Shown: piece by piece, positions 1 through 11,732 of the stretch | Layout: the number at the start of each line of letters is the position of its first letter | Position numbering within the stretch: position 1 is the stretch's first letter | Source of the DNA: Sipunculus nudus | Taxonomy: Eukaryota > Annelida > Sipuncula > Golfingiida > Sipunculidae | Reading direction: 5' to 3' | Length of the DNA: 64,000 bases | Assembly: GCA_026874595.1 (NCBI GenBank) | Contig: CM049317.1 | Location: forward strand, 29,079,401-29,143,400 | The notes under the pieces: model-generated | The model's database searches: none | What the model was told of the DNA's origin: nothing | Seen by the model: the letters and a program-made list of their open reading frames with translations, nothing else | Program-made: the position numbers and the translations under genes

Positions 1-310
1 AAAAATACATGCATCAGTATGTGTAGTGTTGTAACGTAATTGTAACTTTAAGTAGAAGATGGTCAGCACACATGTAAAAGAACTGAAATGGATTAACTGT
101 TATAAGTCACTGAATCTGTCAAAGGTGACTGCATCTATTTTTCAGGTGAAGCTTCTGATCATGAATTCCATAATATAGGTCTTTCGTAGATAAATTATTT
201 TTGCAGCAATTCAGTTCGAGTTAAAAAAGGAATAAAGATAGTCTGACCTGAGGTTATTAAATTAAATAAACACACAAAAAAATATTAGAAGTGAAAAATA
301 CTCATTGACT

Positions 311-663
311 GTTTTTTTTTTTTTTTTTACTTTTTTGTGGAGGTAAACGCCTTCATCCCGGTTTCGGACTACGTGGCGGGGGTTTATATCCGATTTTTCC
401 TGGCGTCAACCAGGTTCGGTATAACACTCCTGCGGGCCGTGGGTGTGTGTCATCCCAGGTACTGGGTCATAACACCGAGAAACCCTCGGAAGGCGCACTC
501 GTTTGTTAGTGAAACACGACTGATGGGCTCATCATTAACCCTGAAGAGCGCTCACCCTGGGTGGGGGCCGAGCGTGAAAAATCTCATCGCCTCGGCTGAG
601 ATTCGAACTAACGATCTATCGGCTTTAAGTCCTGCGCTCTACCCCTGAGCCACAGAAGCCGGT
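311..663 (-). mobile_element. tRNA-derived SINE with A tail
   Basis: Read on the minus strand, a tRNA-like head lies at 663-595. An A-box-like sequence (TGGCTCAGGGGTAGAGC) is at 652-636 and a B-box-like sequence (GTTAGTTCGAATCTC) at 612-598. A body of about 240 bp follows and ends in an A-rich tail, which is the poly-T run at 311-328 on the plus strand. Internal pol III boxes, a non-tRNA body and an A tail are the layout of a tRNA-derived SINE. The open frame at 337-648 on the plus strand is a by-product of the element and not a gene. Target duplications were not identified. Confidence 0.75.
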
Positions 664-1439
664 TGGCTGTTATTTGCATGCCATTTTCATGTTCATATTA
701 TTATTGAAAATGCAGCTTTCAAACATCAAGAATGGCAATCCAGCACCAGTGACAGCATAGCTGGGTATTAAGGGGTGATTTTAATTACCCTAGAATCAAG
801 AAACCGGAAGCTTTTCTATATTCTCTTCGTGTATTCCAGGGTAAATTTTAAAAAAGAGGCATAGCAAGCATCTAGTGAAAGTACAAATAGCTTGCGTGGA
901 TTGTTTAGCAGTTTTTGGTCATCCACCATGATGTTACAGAACAATCATAGGGTTTTGAGACTTCACTTCTGCACAAAAACAAAATAGGAAAGAGAGATAG
1001 TAAAAAAAATGAGGGAAATGGATAAGTATATAATCCCTTTACTTTTTAGATTTATTTTAGAAATATTCAAAGTCTGACACTCTTTACATTTATATTACAG
1101 ACAATATCTTGCTAAGCTTTTGTTCTTTCTCCACAATGTTTCAACAAACACAAAAAAAATAGTTTCTCTTCAGGTCAATAGGAACCTTTAGAACTGATAA
1201 TAAATATACATTATTATATCAGATATATATCTATATTTACATTACAAACAATATCTTGCCAAGCTTTCGTTCTTTCTTTTCCATATGGGACATAACTACA
1301 CTCGTGCATAGAGAAACATGAAAATATATATTTACTTCCACGCCATATATCTTATCTAAGGGTGTGTATACTTAAATTATCGAACATAAAATGAATGTCA
1401 GTTAACAAACAGAACACTTGCCAGTAGTTGGCTGGCATA
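664..1439. other. intergenic, nothing recognised
   Basis: AT-rich sequence with no splice-bounded coding segment, no clear repeat structure and no RNA-like fold that I could see. Confidence 0.5.
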
Positions 1440-1839
1440 AGTGTTAGCAGAATTAAACGGGGCCCCTTTGCCTCCCCCTATGAATACGCCCCTGCTAGTG
1501 CAAGTCCTCGTCCAGGCCACCCGAGTCTAAGTTCCAGTCCTTGAGTTTCGGGTCAGAGTCCACCCTTTTATTAGGTTTTCACCTTTTTTCATGCATGTTT
1601 TTATGTTAGTTTAATGAGGTTATATAGGCTTTGAACTCCCGATGCAGGGTTAAAACTTGGGTGGAGAGTCTTTTTTACTATTCTTTTAGTACTCTGCACA
1701 TGTATATAAAAAAAAACCTTTTTTCTACTGTACTTGAGATGTACTCGACATGACTTCTCTAGTGCTACCCTCCAAGTCCGAGTACAAGTCTCTATAAACG
1801 ATCATTATTTTTTTAAGTCCGAGTGCACGTTCTCTATAA
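1440..1839. repeat. degenerate repeat with GAGTCC-type motifs
   Basis: Several loosely repeated blocks carry GTCCGAGT-like words. The clearest is a direct duplication of about 45 bp: the block ending in TCTCTATAAACGATCATTATTT near 1790-1810 recurs near 1815-1839 and continues at 2191 after the inserted MITE. Similar words occur near 3800-3840. This is a decayed dispersed repeat of unknown class. Confidence 0.45.
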
Positions 1840-2190
1840 GGCCATAATAAAAAAAAAGGTATGGTTCTCAGGCTCTTTTTTTCAGAAATCAATGCGGGCG
1901 GGCGCCTTTTTTTATTTTTAATTTTTTGGTATGTTTCAATAAAAATGTCAAATGATAAGGGAAAAGCATGAAAAAATGAACAGTTTTTTTTTTTGCTAAA
2001 TAAGTAAAAGCACTAAAAAACAAAGGAAATTGTATGGTTTTATCTTCTAATGGTTTTATAAGAAATGTCGGAGCGGCAGCAGCTCAAAATTGGAAAGTTT
2101 TTATTGAAAATCAAAATAAAAATTTTTGATGCGGGGGTTTAAAATTGATGCGGGCGGTGCCTGAGAACCATACCTTTAATTTTTTTGGCC
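1840..2190. mobile_element. Harbinger-like MITE, copy 1 (GGCC ends, TAA target duplication)
   Basis: The 351-bp element begins and ends with GGCC. Its inverted ends share GGTATGGTTCTCAGGC, set a few A/T bases in from each tip. TAA at 1837-1839 is repeated as TAA at 2191-2193, and the uninterrupted target (CTCTATAAACGATC) survives just upstream at about 1789 in a direct duplication, so the insertion boundaries can be read directly. Three-base TWA target duplications and G-rich tips are typical of PIF/Harbinger elements. No transposase is encoded. A second, oppositely oriented copy lies at 52092-52392. Confidence 0.75.
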
Positions 2191-2193
2191 TAA

Positions 2194-3935
2194 ACGATCA
2201 TTATTTATTTAACTAACTGCGAGCGGTAACATCCTATCATCCGACATGACAAAAGAATATTTTAGGAAGACCTCGGGCTTGATGGTATCAATCAAAATGT
2301 ACATTCCATTGATAAAATAGTATTATTTTATTATTATATTCTATCTGTTAAAAGATGGAGCTACGAAGGAACATTTGTGTTTGTAAAAGAACATTTCACT
2401 AATAAAGTTCACTAAAATTTCAATAATATAAATAACACATAGGATACACACGTAAACACCATCTTGCAAAATGTCAAGAGCGCCCTGCTGTGCAGTTAGG
2501 ACTAGCATGCCCCCTGGTAGCAGACATTGCAACTATAGATCTGTTTACTGAGAATATCATGAACAACTTCATAATACTGGCAATTTAAGGGTGGATCTCT
2601 TCGGGACAAAAGAGTAAATAATTTTGTGGCTTCCACGAGAAAATAAAAATATGAATTGAGTTTCTAATCTTCTAAACTGGTGTCACTAACACTCATTGAC
2701 ATTCTAAAATAAAAAAAAAACATATCTTAAACTCGATAGCTCAAAACCAAATTTCACTGAAATTTATTATTTAAGGAAAACTATTACCCACAGTTACCAC
2801 GAAACCATAAGTCATTTATATCACTGGTATATTTAAAATTGTGCCCTTTGTAACAATTCATCGTTTGGTAGGTAACTGGTGCAAGTGGCATCTGTGACGT
2901 TTCCCAGTGTTCGAGACAGACAATAAACTATACATCTTATTTTGTTTTATCTCTGCTTGTTGAAAATAGCTTCCCGTGACCCAGAACACTGGTCACGTGA
3001 CCGGGTTGGTCTGATACTGAAGCCCATCCCTGTGGGAAAACACCGGCCGGTAAACGTGACAAATTGTTTCATATTTTATCGTTTTGTCCTGTTTCAATAG
3101 CTGTTGACTCCATACCTGTAGGTAAGTTAACGTTAGCTACATATATGTTAATTATAAATATATTTTAAAACATATTCAATCATGTTTGATATTTTTATAG
3201 ACAGATTTTGAAAAATTTTATATTTTTTAAAGTTTTAAAAATTTCAAAATATCTTCGTGAAATTTAAATTTTATTCACAAACCAGCTACCTATTTAATGT
3301 TTGACTCAGTAGGCTAAGATATTATTAACAATAGCAACATATTGCAATAAAAAATCCTGGATGACTGGTTTGGCTTCGCTTGATTTGTTTCGCGCTCAGT
3401 ACCGTCCACTTTAGGGATGCAGCCTCCTTCACTGCACTCTGTTTTAAAGTAGAGGCAGATGTTATAATAGCTGTTATAGATAAGTAAATAGTCTGAAGGT
3501 TGTGTTACTGAGGGTAAATGTCGCTGCTCCGTGTGTCGGAGATGGCGAGTTAAAGCCAAAGTTCTCGTACTGCTGTAAAAAAAAAAATCTCCATTTTTTT
3601 TATTTGTAAATATAGAATTATCCATCTAGTACATAGGATACATTCACCAAAGTCATATTGAAGCACAACTCATGATCACAATTCATGATCACATTGGATG
3701 TAATGTCGAACGCACTCGCCGTTTGTTTGTTTGTTTTTTTTTTTTTTTTCATTCTTAGCTTTCTAACTTCCCTTGCCTAATAATATTTACACTGATGTTG
3801 TCGAGTCCCCACCATCCGAGTGCAAGTTTGAGTCGAGATAGCGCCATTTCGGCCCTCTGACAATAGATTCTGTGACCAGCCCACTGAATCGGGTCCAGAT
3901 AGCGTCAGGTTGCGTTTTTTCTTACTTTTTCTCAC
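2194..3935. other. intergenic, no firm gene
   Basis: No supported coding exon. A strong splice-donor-like site (CCTGTAG followed by GTAAGT) at 3121/3122 could end an untranslated first exon of the plus-strand gene starting at 4794, whose start codon sits just behind a splice acceptor. No mRNA evidence is available. The minus-strand open frame at 3314-3625 looks random. Confidence 0.3.
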
Positions 3936-4111
3936 CACCTGATCACGTTTTTCTCTCCACCTGATCACGTTTTTCTCTTCACCTGATCACATTTTTCTCT
4001 TCACTTGATCACGTTTTTCCCTCCATTTGATCACGTTTTTCTCTCCATCCAATCACGTTTTTCTCTTCACCTGATCACGTTTTTCTCTCCACTTGATCTC
4101 ATTTTTACATT
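3936..4111. repeat. 22-bp minisatellite, about 8 units
   Basis: Eight tandem units of 22 bp with the consensus CACCTGATCACGTTTTTCTCTC and one to four changes per unit. Each unit carries a TGATCA palindrome next to a T/C-rich stretch. The array decays after about 4111. Confidence 0.85.
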
Positions 4112-4496
4112 CACGACCACTCCATGTGGTCTGCTCCCATAACCTTGGATAAGCAATTATATTTTAAGAGCTCTCAGAAATACATTCAGAATTGCTTATT
4201 TCTGTCATATAAGTATAATAAATGTGTTTATGAATTCCAATATAATTTCATGTATTTAACTTCCCACAGGGTAGGATAACTATAAGGTTATAGACAAGTA
4301 AGAGTTAGTATGTGAGTTTGATTTTCCTGTTATTTTAAGAATGTAACAAGGAAAGGTTTATTTTCGCCTGTATCTTCATAGATAATACACTTTTATTTAT
4401 TTTTGTCATTTTTTTTTAAATTTCTGACCGCATTGAAATTACTCAAAGATACATTAAGCTTCATTTACGCTGGATTTATTTTTTTACAAAGAATGT

Positions 4497-4497
<1 letters not shown>

Positions 4498-4584
<87 letters not shown>
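4498..4584. repeat. (TA)n microsatellite
   Basis: Nearly pure TA dinucleotides for about 85 bp. It creates the repetitive YIYI open frame at 4403-4585, which is not a gene. Confidence 0.95.
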
Positions 4585-4588
<4 letters not shown>

Positions 4589-4793
4589 AAAAAATCTCGC
4601 CCGACGACCATCCTGTTATCGTGACCATTTTGTTGGTCCAGCAGGTAGTCGTGTTAGCGAAATTTCACGGTAATGGATAAAAGTTGCTTATAAACATATT
4701 CACAAAGAAAGATGCCCTTCTCATTTTGTTTTGTTTTCTTGGGCCTTTCGTAATTTTAAACGTTTTCGAAAATTGCAGGAAGCCCCTATAACC

Positions 4794-7700
4794 ATGCTGT
4801 GTGTTTTGGCTCTCGCCTTACTTGCCGCTGTTGCGCAAGCTCAAAGCCCGTAAGTATACAATAAATGGAATTTGGTGTACTCTATTGTTGTTGTACATTT
4901 CAGAAATATATCTGTAATTATGATGAACATGCTATTAACCTTATACACACAATAACTATATATATTATTATATATGTATGTATACACAAACATATATATA
5001 TATATTAATATATATGTATAAATATATATATATATATATATAACTTTAATTCAAGAAACGTTTCAAACATATGCAATCATATACGTATATTATATATAAG
5101 GTATATTCTTATGAGTTTTACTCAAATTATTATTATTATCATTATTTTTATTATATATTTATTATTATTTTAATTAAAGTTATTATTATTATTATTATTA
5201 TTATCTGAAATTCCTTAGATGTAGTACAACGGGGTTCATTCCCTGGTGACAATGGGTGAACTGCTGTGTAAGTTCAGAGGTTTTATTAACTATTTATGTG
5301 TGGGAGTTTCCTCGTGTGAAGCACCTATGTATAAGTCAGAATACCAAAGAGAAATTTTAATGGTTCCCATTCACCTACCTTTAAAAATAAAAAAAAAAAT
5401 ATGTGATTTTTGGCGTCATCTGAGTATGTATTAATGATTTAGGGGTGATTTAGGTTGTGAACGGTTCTTAAAATGCCTTCGTGAAGGATTTGTGAATTTG
5501 TTTATCAACAATATGTTTGAAAACACAGCAATGATGACAAACTGGAAAAACCTAAGGTGGTAAGTTGCAAATATGCAGAGGTAGAAAGGTCACTTGTTGC
5601 AAAACGCCATTTGCAAAGCTCTGACTGATCTGACTTGCTGCCAGATGCCCTTGTTGAATTTGTTTTGGTTATTTTGGCGGGCCCCAAAATATTATTAACA
5701 CCTTGATATAATCAAAACAAGCAGCCTGTGTGCAGTGATATCCACGTTTTCTAGCGTATGTTTATAAAAGCAAAGGCCATACACATGAATGGGTCCCTTT
5801 AAGCTTTTCTTCTCGTATGCAACACCCGGAGCTGATAATGTAAAACGTGTGCTATACGCTTTATAAGGAACTTAATTATCCCCTGTAACCAATCACAGAT
5901 GGACATATGGAATATTCTCGTCTCCTCTGTCATGCTTATTTATCATATCCCAAATAGTATAGGGCTAATCATATCCTGCATGCATCATATTTAAGGACTT
6001 AAGCGTATGGGATAAAAAGCATCTGTGTATTTTCCTTAATTTTTTCAGATGTGACTGCAGCATTTTTGTAGAGGTAGAAGTATTTGTCATTAGTATTGAG
6101 ATCGGACCGGTGTGGGACCTTGGCCAGGTTGGCGATCCACAAGAATGCAACGCACTTGGTGAGGCGAGATGCAGGGATATGTGTCATGATGCTCTCACCA
6201 ATTTTGAAAACAGCGTAAACAGCTTGGGAGATACTCCAGTTGGGGTGAGCGGAGTGCTCTTTTCTGTTTCCTTTCTCTCCTTTCAGGCGAAGCAACAACC
6301 TAGAATAACACTTAGAAATGTGAAATTTATCGAAATTTGATAACCTTTTTGTATAAAGTATAACACCACCTTACGACCACGTCGGCTTAGCGACCACCTC
6401 AAAATAAATAACATTTTGCACGGTCTCAATTCTTTTTGCTCCTTATAACAAATTTCGCTTAGAAGACCACCTCGAAAAAGGCGACCACTTTATCAAGGTC
6501 CCGCTTTTGGTCATAATTTCGAGGGTTCATTAACTACAATTATTTACATAGTTATACTAATACTGCTCATAATACTGCTTCCCCTACAACAACAACAAAA
6601 AAAACTTCTACTACTTGTTAATATTAAAACTGGCGGTGGTGGCACGCAACCGTTGGCAAGCAACTCAACCCCTCGGAAGTATCTTTTTTTTCTTGAAATG
6701 TCAAGACCTATATCAAGTGTGACCTAAGTGGGGTCATGCTTCATGTTTGTCCTCAAACCACACTTAATTTGACAAAAGATTGCGAAGGAGCTGTCGCAGC
6801 AAAATCTTTCAACCATCACGTCATCCGGCTGGTGAATTTGCAGTGCCACCTGTCGTATTTGGAAAAAAAAAACTTGTCTTGAAGGGCAAAATAACGACCG
6901 GGTAACATTCTAGTACATGTAGTTGTATTAGAAGTAGTAATGGTAATAATTATTAGTAGTAGCAGTAGTTGTAGCAGTTGACGTAAAGTGGAACCTTTCT
7001 TAACGACCGCCTGTCTAATAAGACCAACTGTGAATGAAGTCCAGTTGTGGTCTTATTACACGTTTCTCTGAACTTAACCTTTATAATCTTGTTTAGGGCA
7101 ATGAGACCTATGCAGCAACCATGTGTCGGAGGGCTCAGCTGATCCAGGGAACCGCGTTTGAAGGTAAGATTCACATACACATAGAGGAGGATTTTGTGGG
7201 AAAAAAATCGGCAAATATATCATATATATAATCTTACTAAGATACCAGTATAATAGGTCCATAAAACAAGCGGCAAAGAAATCATCGTTAATTCGCTCGT
7301 GACTGATCGTATTTCCGCAACAAGTGTAGGTTTTAACCCGTGAACCCCCCCCCCCCCCCCCCCCGAATTACCCGGAGCCTGAGCTTTGCAACTTTGCGGG
7401 TCACCTTTGAGCGCTTTAACCGAACCCCTGGCCTCTTCCGGTCCCGCCGTGAGCCTTTTTTTGAAGTGACAAAAATGTAACAGGTGAACAATGTTTACCA
7501 AACTATCATCAGTCAATTAAAAACCAACTCTGCAGTCGTCTCTATGTCTGTCGAAGTATCCGCCCTGCAGCGGTATGCCATTCGACAAAATTAACATACA
7601 GTAAAGCTCATTTAGTCACTGAGTGAAATACAAATTCTGTAGCGTTTACATCGAGAAGAGAAAAATAAACATGGGATCGTCGGGCACATTAATAGACCAG

Positions 7701-9908
7701 ACGAAGTCATTCGACATAGCAGTCATTGGGTATTCGTATTCGGTATTCGTATTCATTGTATTCGAATACAGGTATTTCCAGTATTCGTATTCGTATTCGT
7801 ATTCATTTGGAAAAAGTACACAAGTATTTGTTTTCGTATTCAAATACATTGCAGAAGTATTCACATTCATGAATACTGTTCATGTATACATGCAGTACAC
7901 ATTAATGTTGTTTACCTTTTGTCCTTTATCCATTTGGAAAAATGTGCCATTGTTTCAATAGTGACAGATTAGGGCCCACTTAAAACATGCACACTAACAA
8001 TCTTATTTACACATTTTGACATTTTTTACTCTTAATTTTTCAGTATATTTATATCTTGTAAACTCAACTAAAGCTGGGTATTTTATTAATAACCGTACTG
8101 AATAACCGTTATTTCTTTTTAAAAAATTCTTAAAACTAGATTTAATGTAACTTACTAGTTCTAATCCTAGGCCCAGACAATTAAAGACTGTATCAAGTGT
8201 TCTGTTGTGAATTTTTGTATCTTACTGAACACAAAACATGTACAAACACATATGTTCACTGTTCTGTAGTTTGTCAGATTTTTTATAGTTCTAGTTCTAT
8301 AGGCATATTATTATAAAAGGCAAATTAATTATAAAACTAGTGTGTAGATTTAATATAAGAGCAAATAACCGTGGGCTAGTTCTGGTCCAGTGATTGCCTG
8401 GGGTGTCGTCATTGTTAGAGTCAGCATGCTGCAACCATCAGTGGTAGTCAGTGATAGTTAATTGTATCCCCAAAAACAGAAATTTGCGAATACTTTGTTT
8501 TCAGCCGGACGCCGCCGCCGCATAGGTGTCCGGAGAACTCCTTTTGTAACCGCTGGGCGGAATTTTACGAAAGCCAGGATTATATTATGGTCACATGTGA
8601 ACTGCTGCGCCCCGATTTTGTTTTGACCTCTGACCTTTCCTCTGCCCTCTGCGTCCATCTGTGCGTCTGTGTTCACACATAAACCCCCATATCTCGGGAA
8701 CCGTTTGACTGATCAGGAAAAAAATTATGTACAAATGTAGCCCGTGGATAGCTTTATAACATACACAAAAAATGGTGGCGCCACCTGCAACTATGTTTGC
8801 AAAGTGTCCATCTGTTTATCTGCCTTGGGTTAAAATCACTCATATCTCTGCAGTGGTTTGACTAATTCACCTGAAATGCGGCATGCGTATACATCCTGGA
8901 TAGCTTTCTTGATTTTATGACAGATGGCGCCACCTACATTCACGTTCACGCTGCAGACATCCATATGCTTATATTATACCGTTTGACCGATTGGGCCAAC
9001 ATTTTGCATGTGTTTAGATCTCAATTAGGTCTTTATCATACGCAAAACTGGTGGCACCACCTGCAACTATTTTTTCACAGCGTCCGTCTGTTTATCTGCC
9101 GTGGGATAAAGTGTCGGACAAAGTAAACCGTTCAGTTGTTCAGCCATCTCAAGCTTTGGCTGCCAAATGAGGTTCCTTATGGTCATCAGAGCTAGCGTGG
9201 TCAGGTAAACTTGGATGCTCTCCTGTCGGTCCTTCTAATAAACCTTGAAATCCTTCCATATAAATCGTGTTGAAAACGTGACCTTGTACTGCAACCTCAA
9301 CATCTTCATCGTCATGAAGCTAAAATATGTCAACTAAGACATCACAGAGGGGGTCAACACTCAGTTCTAGCTAATGTTGGCCTCTTCAGCCTGCGGGGTA
9401 ATATTTAACGAATCAACATGAGCCACTCTTCTTATAATGCAATATTAATACAGCCCGGCTGGATTTAATACACGAGTTCTACGGTATACTCCTCAAAGTT
9501 GATGATTTGGGCGTGGTCCACAAAAGTTTTATACCGTCTTATACTTTGCCCACACTTCTACCCTTGCAACCAAGCTCACCACAGGTAGATTCTCGATTGG
9601 ACACTCTCCCCGGTCTGCTTTTGTCGCTTCCCCGCGCCCTTATGAACAGGTTTATCTCTACCAGCTTCTCGAAAGCCGCTATTAGGGTTGTCATTTTACG
9701 TACACACTAAAATCCGGATGTCACAGGTCGCATATCGAAAATATGGATATACTGTTAGTACATACCAATTACATTTGTCATTTCAGGTGTGCGTTCTCCT
9801 CTAATCAGTCACTACAGGATTGAAGAACCTGGCTGCGAGGCCTGGGAAATAGGAGCCCAGGGAACTCGTCATACTCTGTGCTGTAACGAAAACGGATCTC
9901 CGTGCTAG
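4794..9908 (+). CDS. gene A: secreted ten-cysteine protein, four coding exons
   Basis: Exons: 4794-4849, 6049-6244, 7097-7163 and 9787-9908, joined in phases 2, 0 and 1, giving 146 aa. The splice sites are CCC|GTAAGT, TTTTTCAG|A, GGG|GTGAGC, TTTAG|G, GAAG|GTAAGA and TTTCAG|GT. Residues 1-16 form a signal peptide (MLCVLALALLAAVAQA), so the product should be secreted. The mature part has ten cysteines: a CDC start, the core C-x7-C-x3-C, single Cys in exons 3 and 4, a CC pair and a last Cys just before the stop. All ten align with genes B, C and D. The start codon follows a splice-acceptor-like site at 4776, so an untranslated upstream exon is likely. I do not recognise the family; five disulfides are an inference. 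Confidence in the structure is high because two paralogues share the same phases and a 67-bp third exon. Confidence 0.85.
4968..5210. repeat. AT-rich simple repeats in intron 1 of gene A
   Basis: (TA)n at about 4968-5042 followed by interrupted (TTA)n to about 5206. No other signal was seen. Confidence 0.85.
5438..5804 (-). repeat. dispersed repeat of about 370 bp, copy 1
   Basis: The reverse complement of this segment matches 47427-47823 over nearly its full length. Both copies end in TTAAAGGG-like tips pointing inwards, which suggests a non-autonomous DNA element. Both also carry the same open frame with the shared words KTNSTRASGSKSD and LCKWRFATSDLSTSAY. I treat the frame as a passenger of the repeat because it has no start or stop context in common. 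The copy lies inside intron 1 of gene A. Confidence 0.65.
6355..6540 (+). repeat. dispersed GACCACCTC-type repeat in intron 2 of gene A
   Basis: The segment shares several blocks (GCTTAGCGACC-CCTCAAAATAA, CTTAGAAGACCA, TTTATC-AGGTCCCG) with the reverse complement of 14815-14970 in gene B. It is a dispersed element of unknown class. It has the same orientation relative to the host gene in both places, though in different introns. Confidence 0.55.
6985..7065 (-). repeat. dispersed repeat with GTCTAATAAGACCA words
   Basis: The words CGACCGCCTGTCTAATAAGACCA and TGGTCTTATTACA recur in inverted form at 13385-13525 (GTGGTCTTATTAGATAGGTC and similar). This is a short dispersed repeat fragment just upstream of exon 3 of gene A. 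Confidence 0.45.
7345..7364. repeat. C20 homopolymer
   Basis: Twenty consecutive C bases in intron 3 of gene A. Length in the source genome is uncertain because such runs are hard to sequence. Confidence 0.9.
7727..7870. repeat. degenerate (GTATTC)n hexamer repeat
   Basis: GTATTC/ATTCGT words dominate this stretch, with the cleanest run at about 7782-7806. It explains the Tyr/Ser/Phe-rich open frames on both strands here, which are not genes. Confidence 0.8.
8700..9126. repeat. degenerate tandem blocks with GTGGCGCCACCTGCAAC
   Basis: Three related blocks about 120-160 bp apart carry GGTGGCGCCACCTGCAACTA (8773), GATGGCGCCACCTACA (8924) and GGTGGCACCACCTGCAACTA (9050). Other shared words include GTCCRTCTGTTTATCTGCC and GTTTGACYGA. 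This decayed dispersed repeat fills much of intron 3 of gene A. Confidence 0.6.
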
Positions 9909-9944
9909 AGGAGACGTCTCTAACGTCACGCCCCGTTACCATTC

Positions 9945-9950
9945 AATAAA
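9945..9950 (+). terminator. polyadenylation signal of gene A
   Basis: AATAAA lies 37 bp after the stop codon of gene A, a normal position for a short 3' UTR. Confidence 0.7.
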
Positions 9951-10009
9951 ACTTTCTATCCTTAAACTCTTGCTCTTAATCTGCCTAGGTGCCTTTTTTC
10001 TCACTTTTT

Positions 10010-10340
10010 TATCGGCCCTTCATGATTTGACGCATCATGGTTCGTCCGTCCGTCCTTTAGCTTTTAGTGTCGCCGCGATAAGGTACCGGGGCTTTGATGA
10101 ATTAAATAGTTTATCTCGCCTTGGTTCGATTATGGGCAAAATCCACGCATATTTAAAAGCTCAGATGTCACTAGGCTACATTTTGGTGTGGCCGTGATAA
10201 ATTACCAGGAATACGATATATTTTGAAATTTTAATCAACATTATATATCGCCTTAGTTCGATTTCCAGCAAAAGTCATGTATATTTAATTTAATTTTGGT
10301 GGCGCCGTGATGACTTACTAAAATCTGATGGATTTTCATG
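10010..10340. repeat. degenerate direct repeat between genes A and B
   Basis: Two to three diverged blocks of about 120-130 bp share words such as GTCGCCGCGATAA / GTGGCCGTGATAAATTACC / GTGGCGCCGTGATGACTTAC and TTCGAT--GCAAAA-CCACGCATATTTAA. No coding potential was seen. Confidence 0.5.
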
Positions 10341-11196
10341 AAACATATTATCATGAATATTTACCAATACAGTTTCTCACCTACAATACATTCTCAGAAA
10401 AATTCGAGTATATTAAACAAGGTCAGAGGTTACAAGATATGCGACTGGCGGTTCATCAAGCATTTGCAGTGCCTTTGTTGAAAGAGTAATTTGGGAAAGC
10501 AGATACTTCCTGTGTCTAAAGATTCGCCCTCTCCTCTTGTAATATCAGTGAGACTGGTCAGCACCATGTTCTCCGATATATGTATATGTTTTTCAATTAA
10601 ATATTCAAAGACCAAACAGTTCTGGTTATTTTTTTATTTTATGTCAAATATTTGAGGACCATGATTCTTAGGAGCAACTTTATAGGGACTCAAAATTAAT
10701 CCAAGTCAGTCTCTAAGAGACGATTTACAAGGATTAATGGTCACAATGATATGGATCTCTTGTATGTTTGTCTTTCCTCATTTTATTCTACTCGCGAGAT
10801 ATATCTCAGAAAAGAGTAGCAGCATTTTGCCCCTCCGACAGAGGAGAGTCTGTCCGTCAGAGTGGCGTGCTGTCCAATGTCGAGAACCGCATAAAAAATA
10901 TGGATGAAGGTGTAAATACTTTTGCCATTTGTAACGAAGTATGACTTGCAGGTATACTATCACTCAGTAAACCGTGTGGACTTTCTAATACATCAAACAT
11001 CTTTTATAGCTCGGAATATTTTCCAATTCTTTTGCATTTTTGTTGAATTTACGCAACATCCAGGTATGTACACCATCGATTATATTGACGACACTTGTAC
11101 CAGGTGAAAAAAAGACTGGTGACCATATAAATATGATTATGTTTGTACTATCTTTTGTACGGAACCCGGGAGACGACATGGTGAAAATAATTTATT

Positions 11197-11234
11197 AATT
11201 CGTGCGCACGAATTACTAATCCGTGCGCACGAAA
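11197..11234. repeat. paired TTCGTGCGCACGAA palindromes
   Basis: AATTCGTGCGCACGAATT (11197-11214) is a perfect 18-bp palindrome. A second copy of its centre, CCGTGCGCACGAAA, follows at 11221-11234, so the centres are 20 bp apart. It could be a protein-binding site, a hairpin or the edge of a decayed element. No neighbouring gene start was found. Confidence 0.6.
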
Positions 11235-11732
11235 TACTAGGTGTGAAAAATATATTTCCAATTAGAAAAAAAAAAAATTATTAATTCTTAATTATTAATA
11301 AGAGGCCAACGAGAACAGCTTTCTTATGTTGCTGGCTCAATGCTTATTGACTACTAATTCGGAAATCTGTAGTGATTAAAAATAGAAATGGCTATAAGCT
11401 ATACGTAAAGAATATAAATATAAAACTCACAGACCAATATACTCAGTGTCGTGCATGGTGGAAAATTTCTAAGGCTTGTCTGGTAAAAAACAACAACCTA
11501 CATTATCATCGTTGGAGCATAATGGGAACATAATGACAAAGCCGACCAGGCTGAAATTTTCAACAGTTATTTTGCTTTACAAAATAACGACAGTTACAGT
11601 TCTCAATCGCCATTTGATGATGTTGCTACATTGCAAATTACACGTAAACTAAGTGAAATGAGCTTCTCATGTTATATTTGGTAGTAACCTTTACTGATTC
11701 GCTTTCCTGGCAGGAACATAAAAGCAAAATAT

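Noticed and set aside
337-648. 103-aa open frame at the left end
   Set aside because: It lies wholly inside a tRNA-derived SINE on the opposite strand.
598-660. Functional tRNA gene
   Set aside because: A and B boxes are present, but the acceptor stem does not pair and the head runs into a long SINE body with an A tail. The same applies to 59569-59625, 26627-26700 and 60478-60545.
3936-4111. CRISPR array
   Set aside because: The 22-bp units are directly adjacent with no unique spacers, and the DNA is eukaryotic.
7623-7961. 112-aa open frame rich in Tyr, Ser and Phe
   Set aside because: Produced by degenerate GTATTC hexamers; the opposite strand is open for the same reason.
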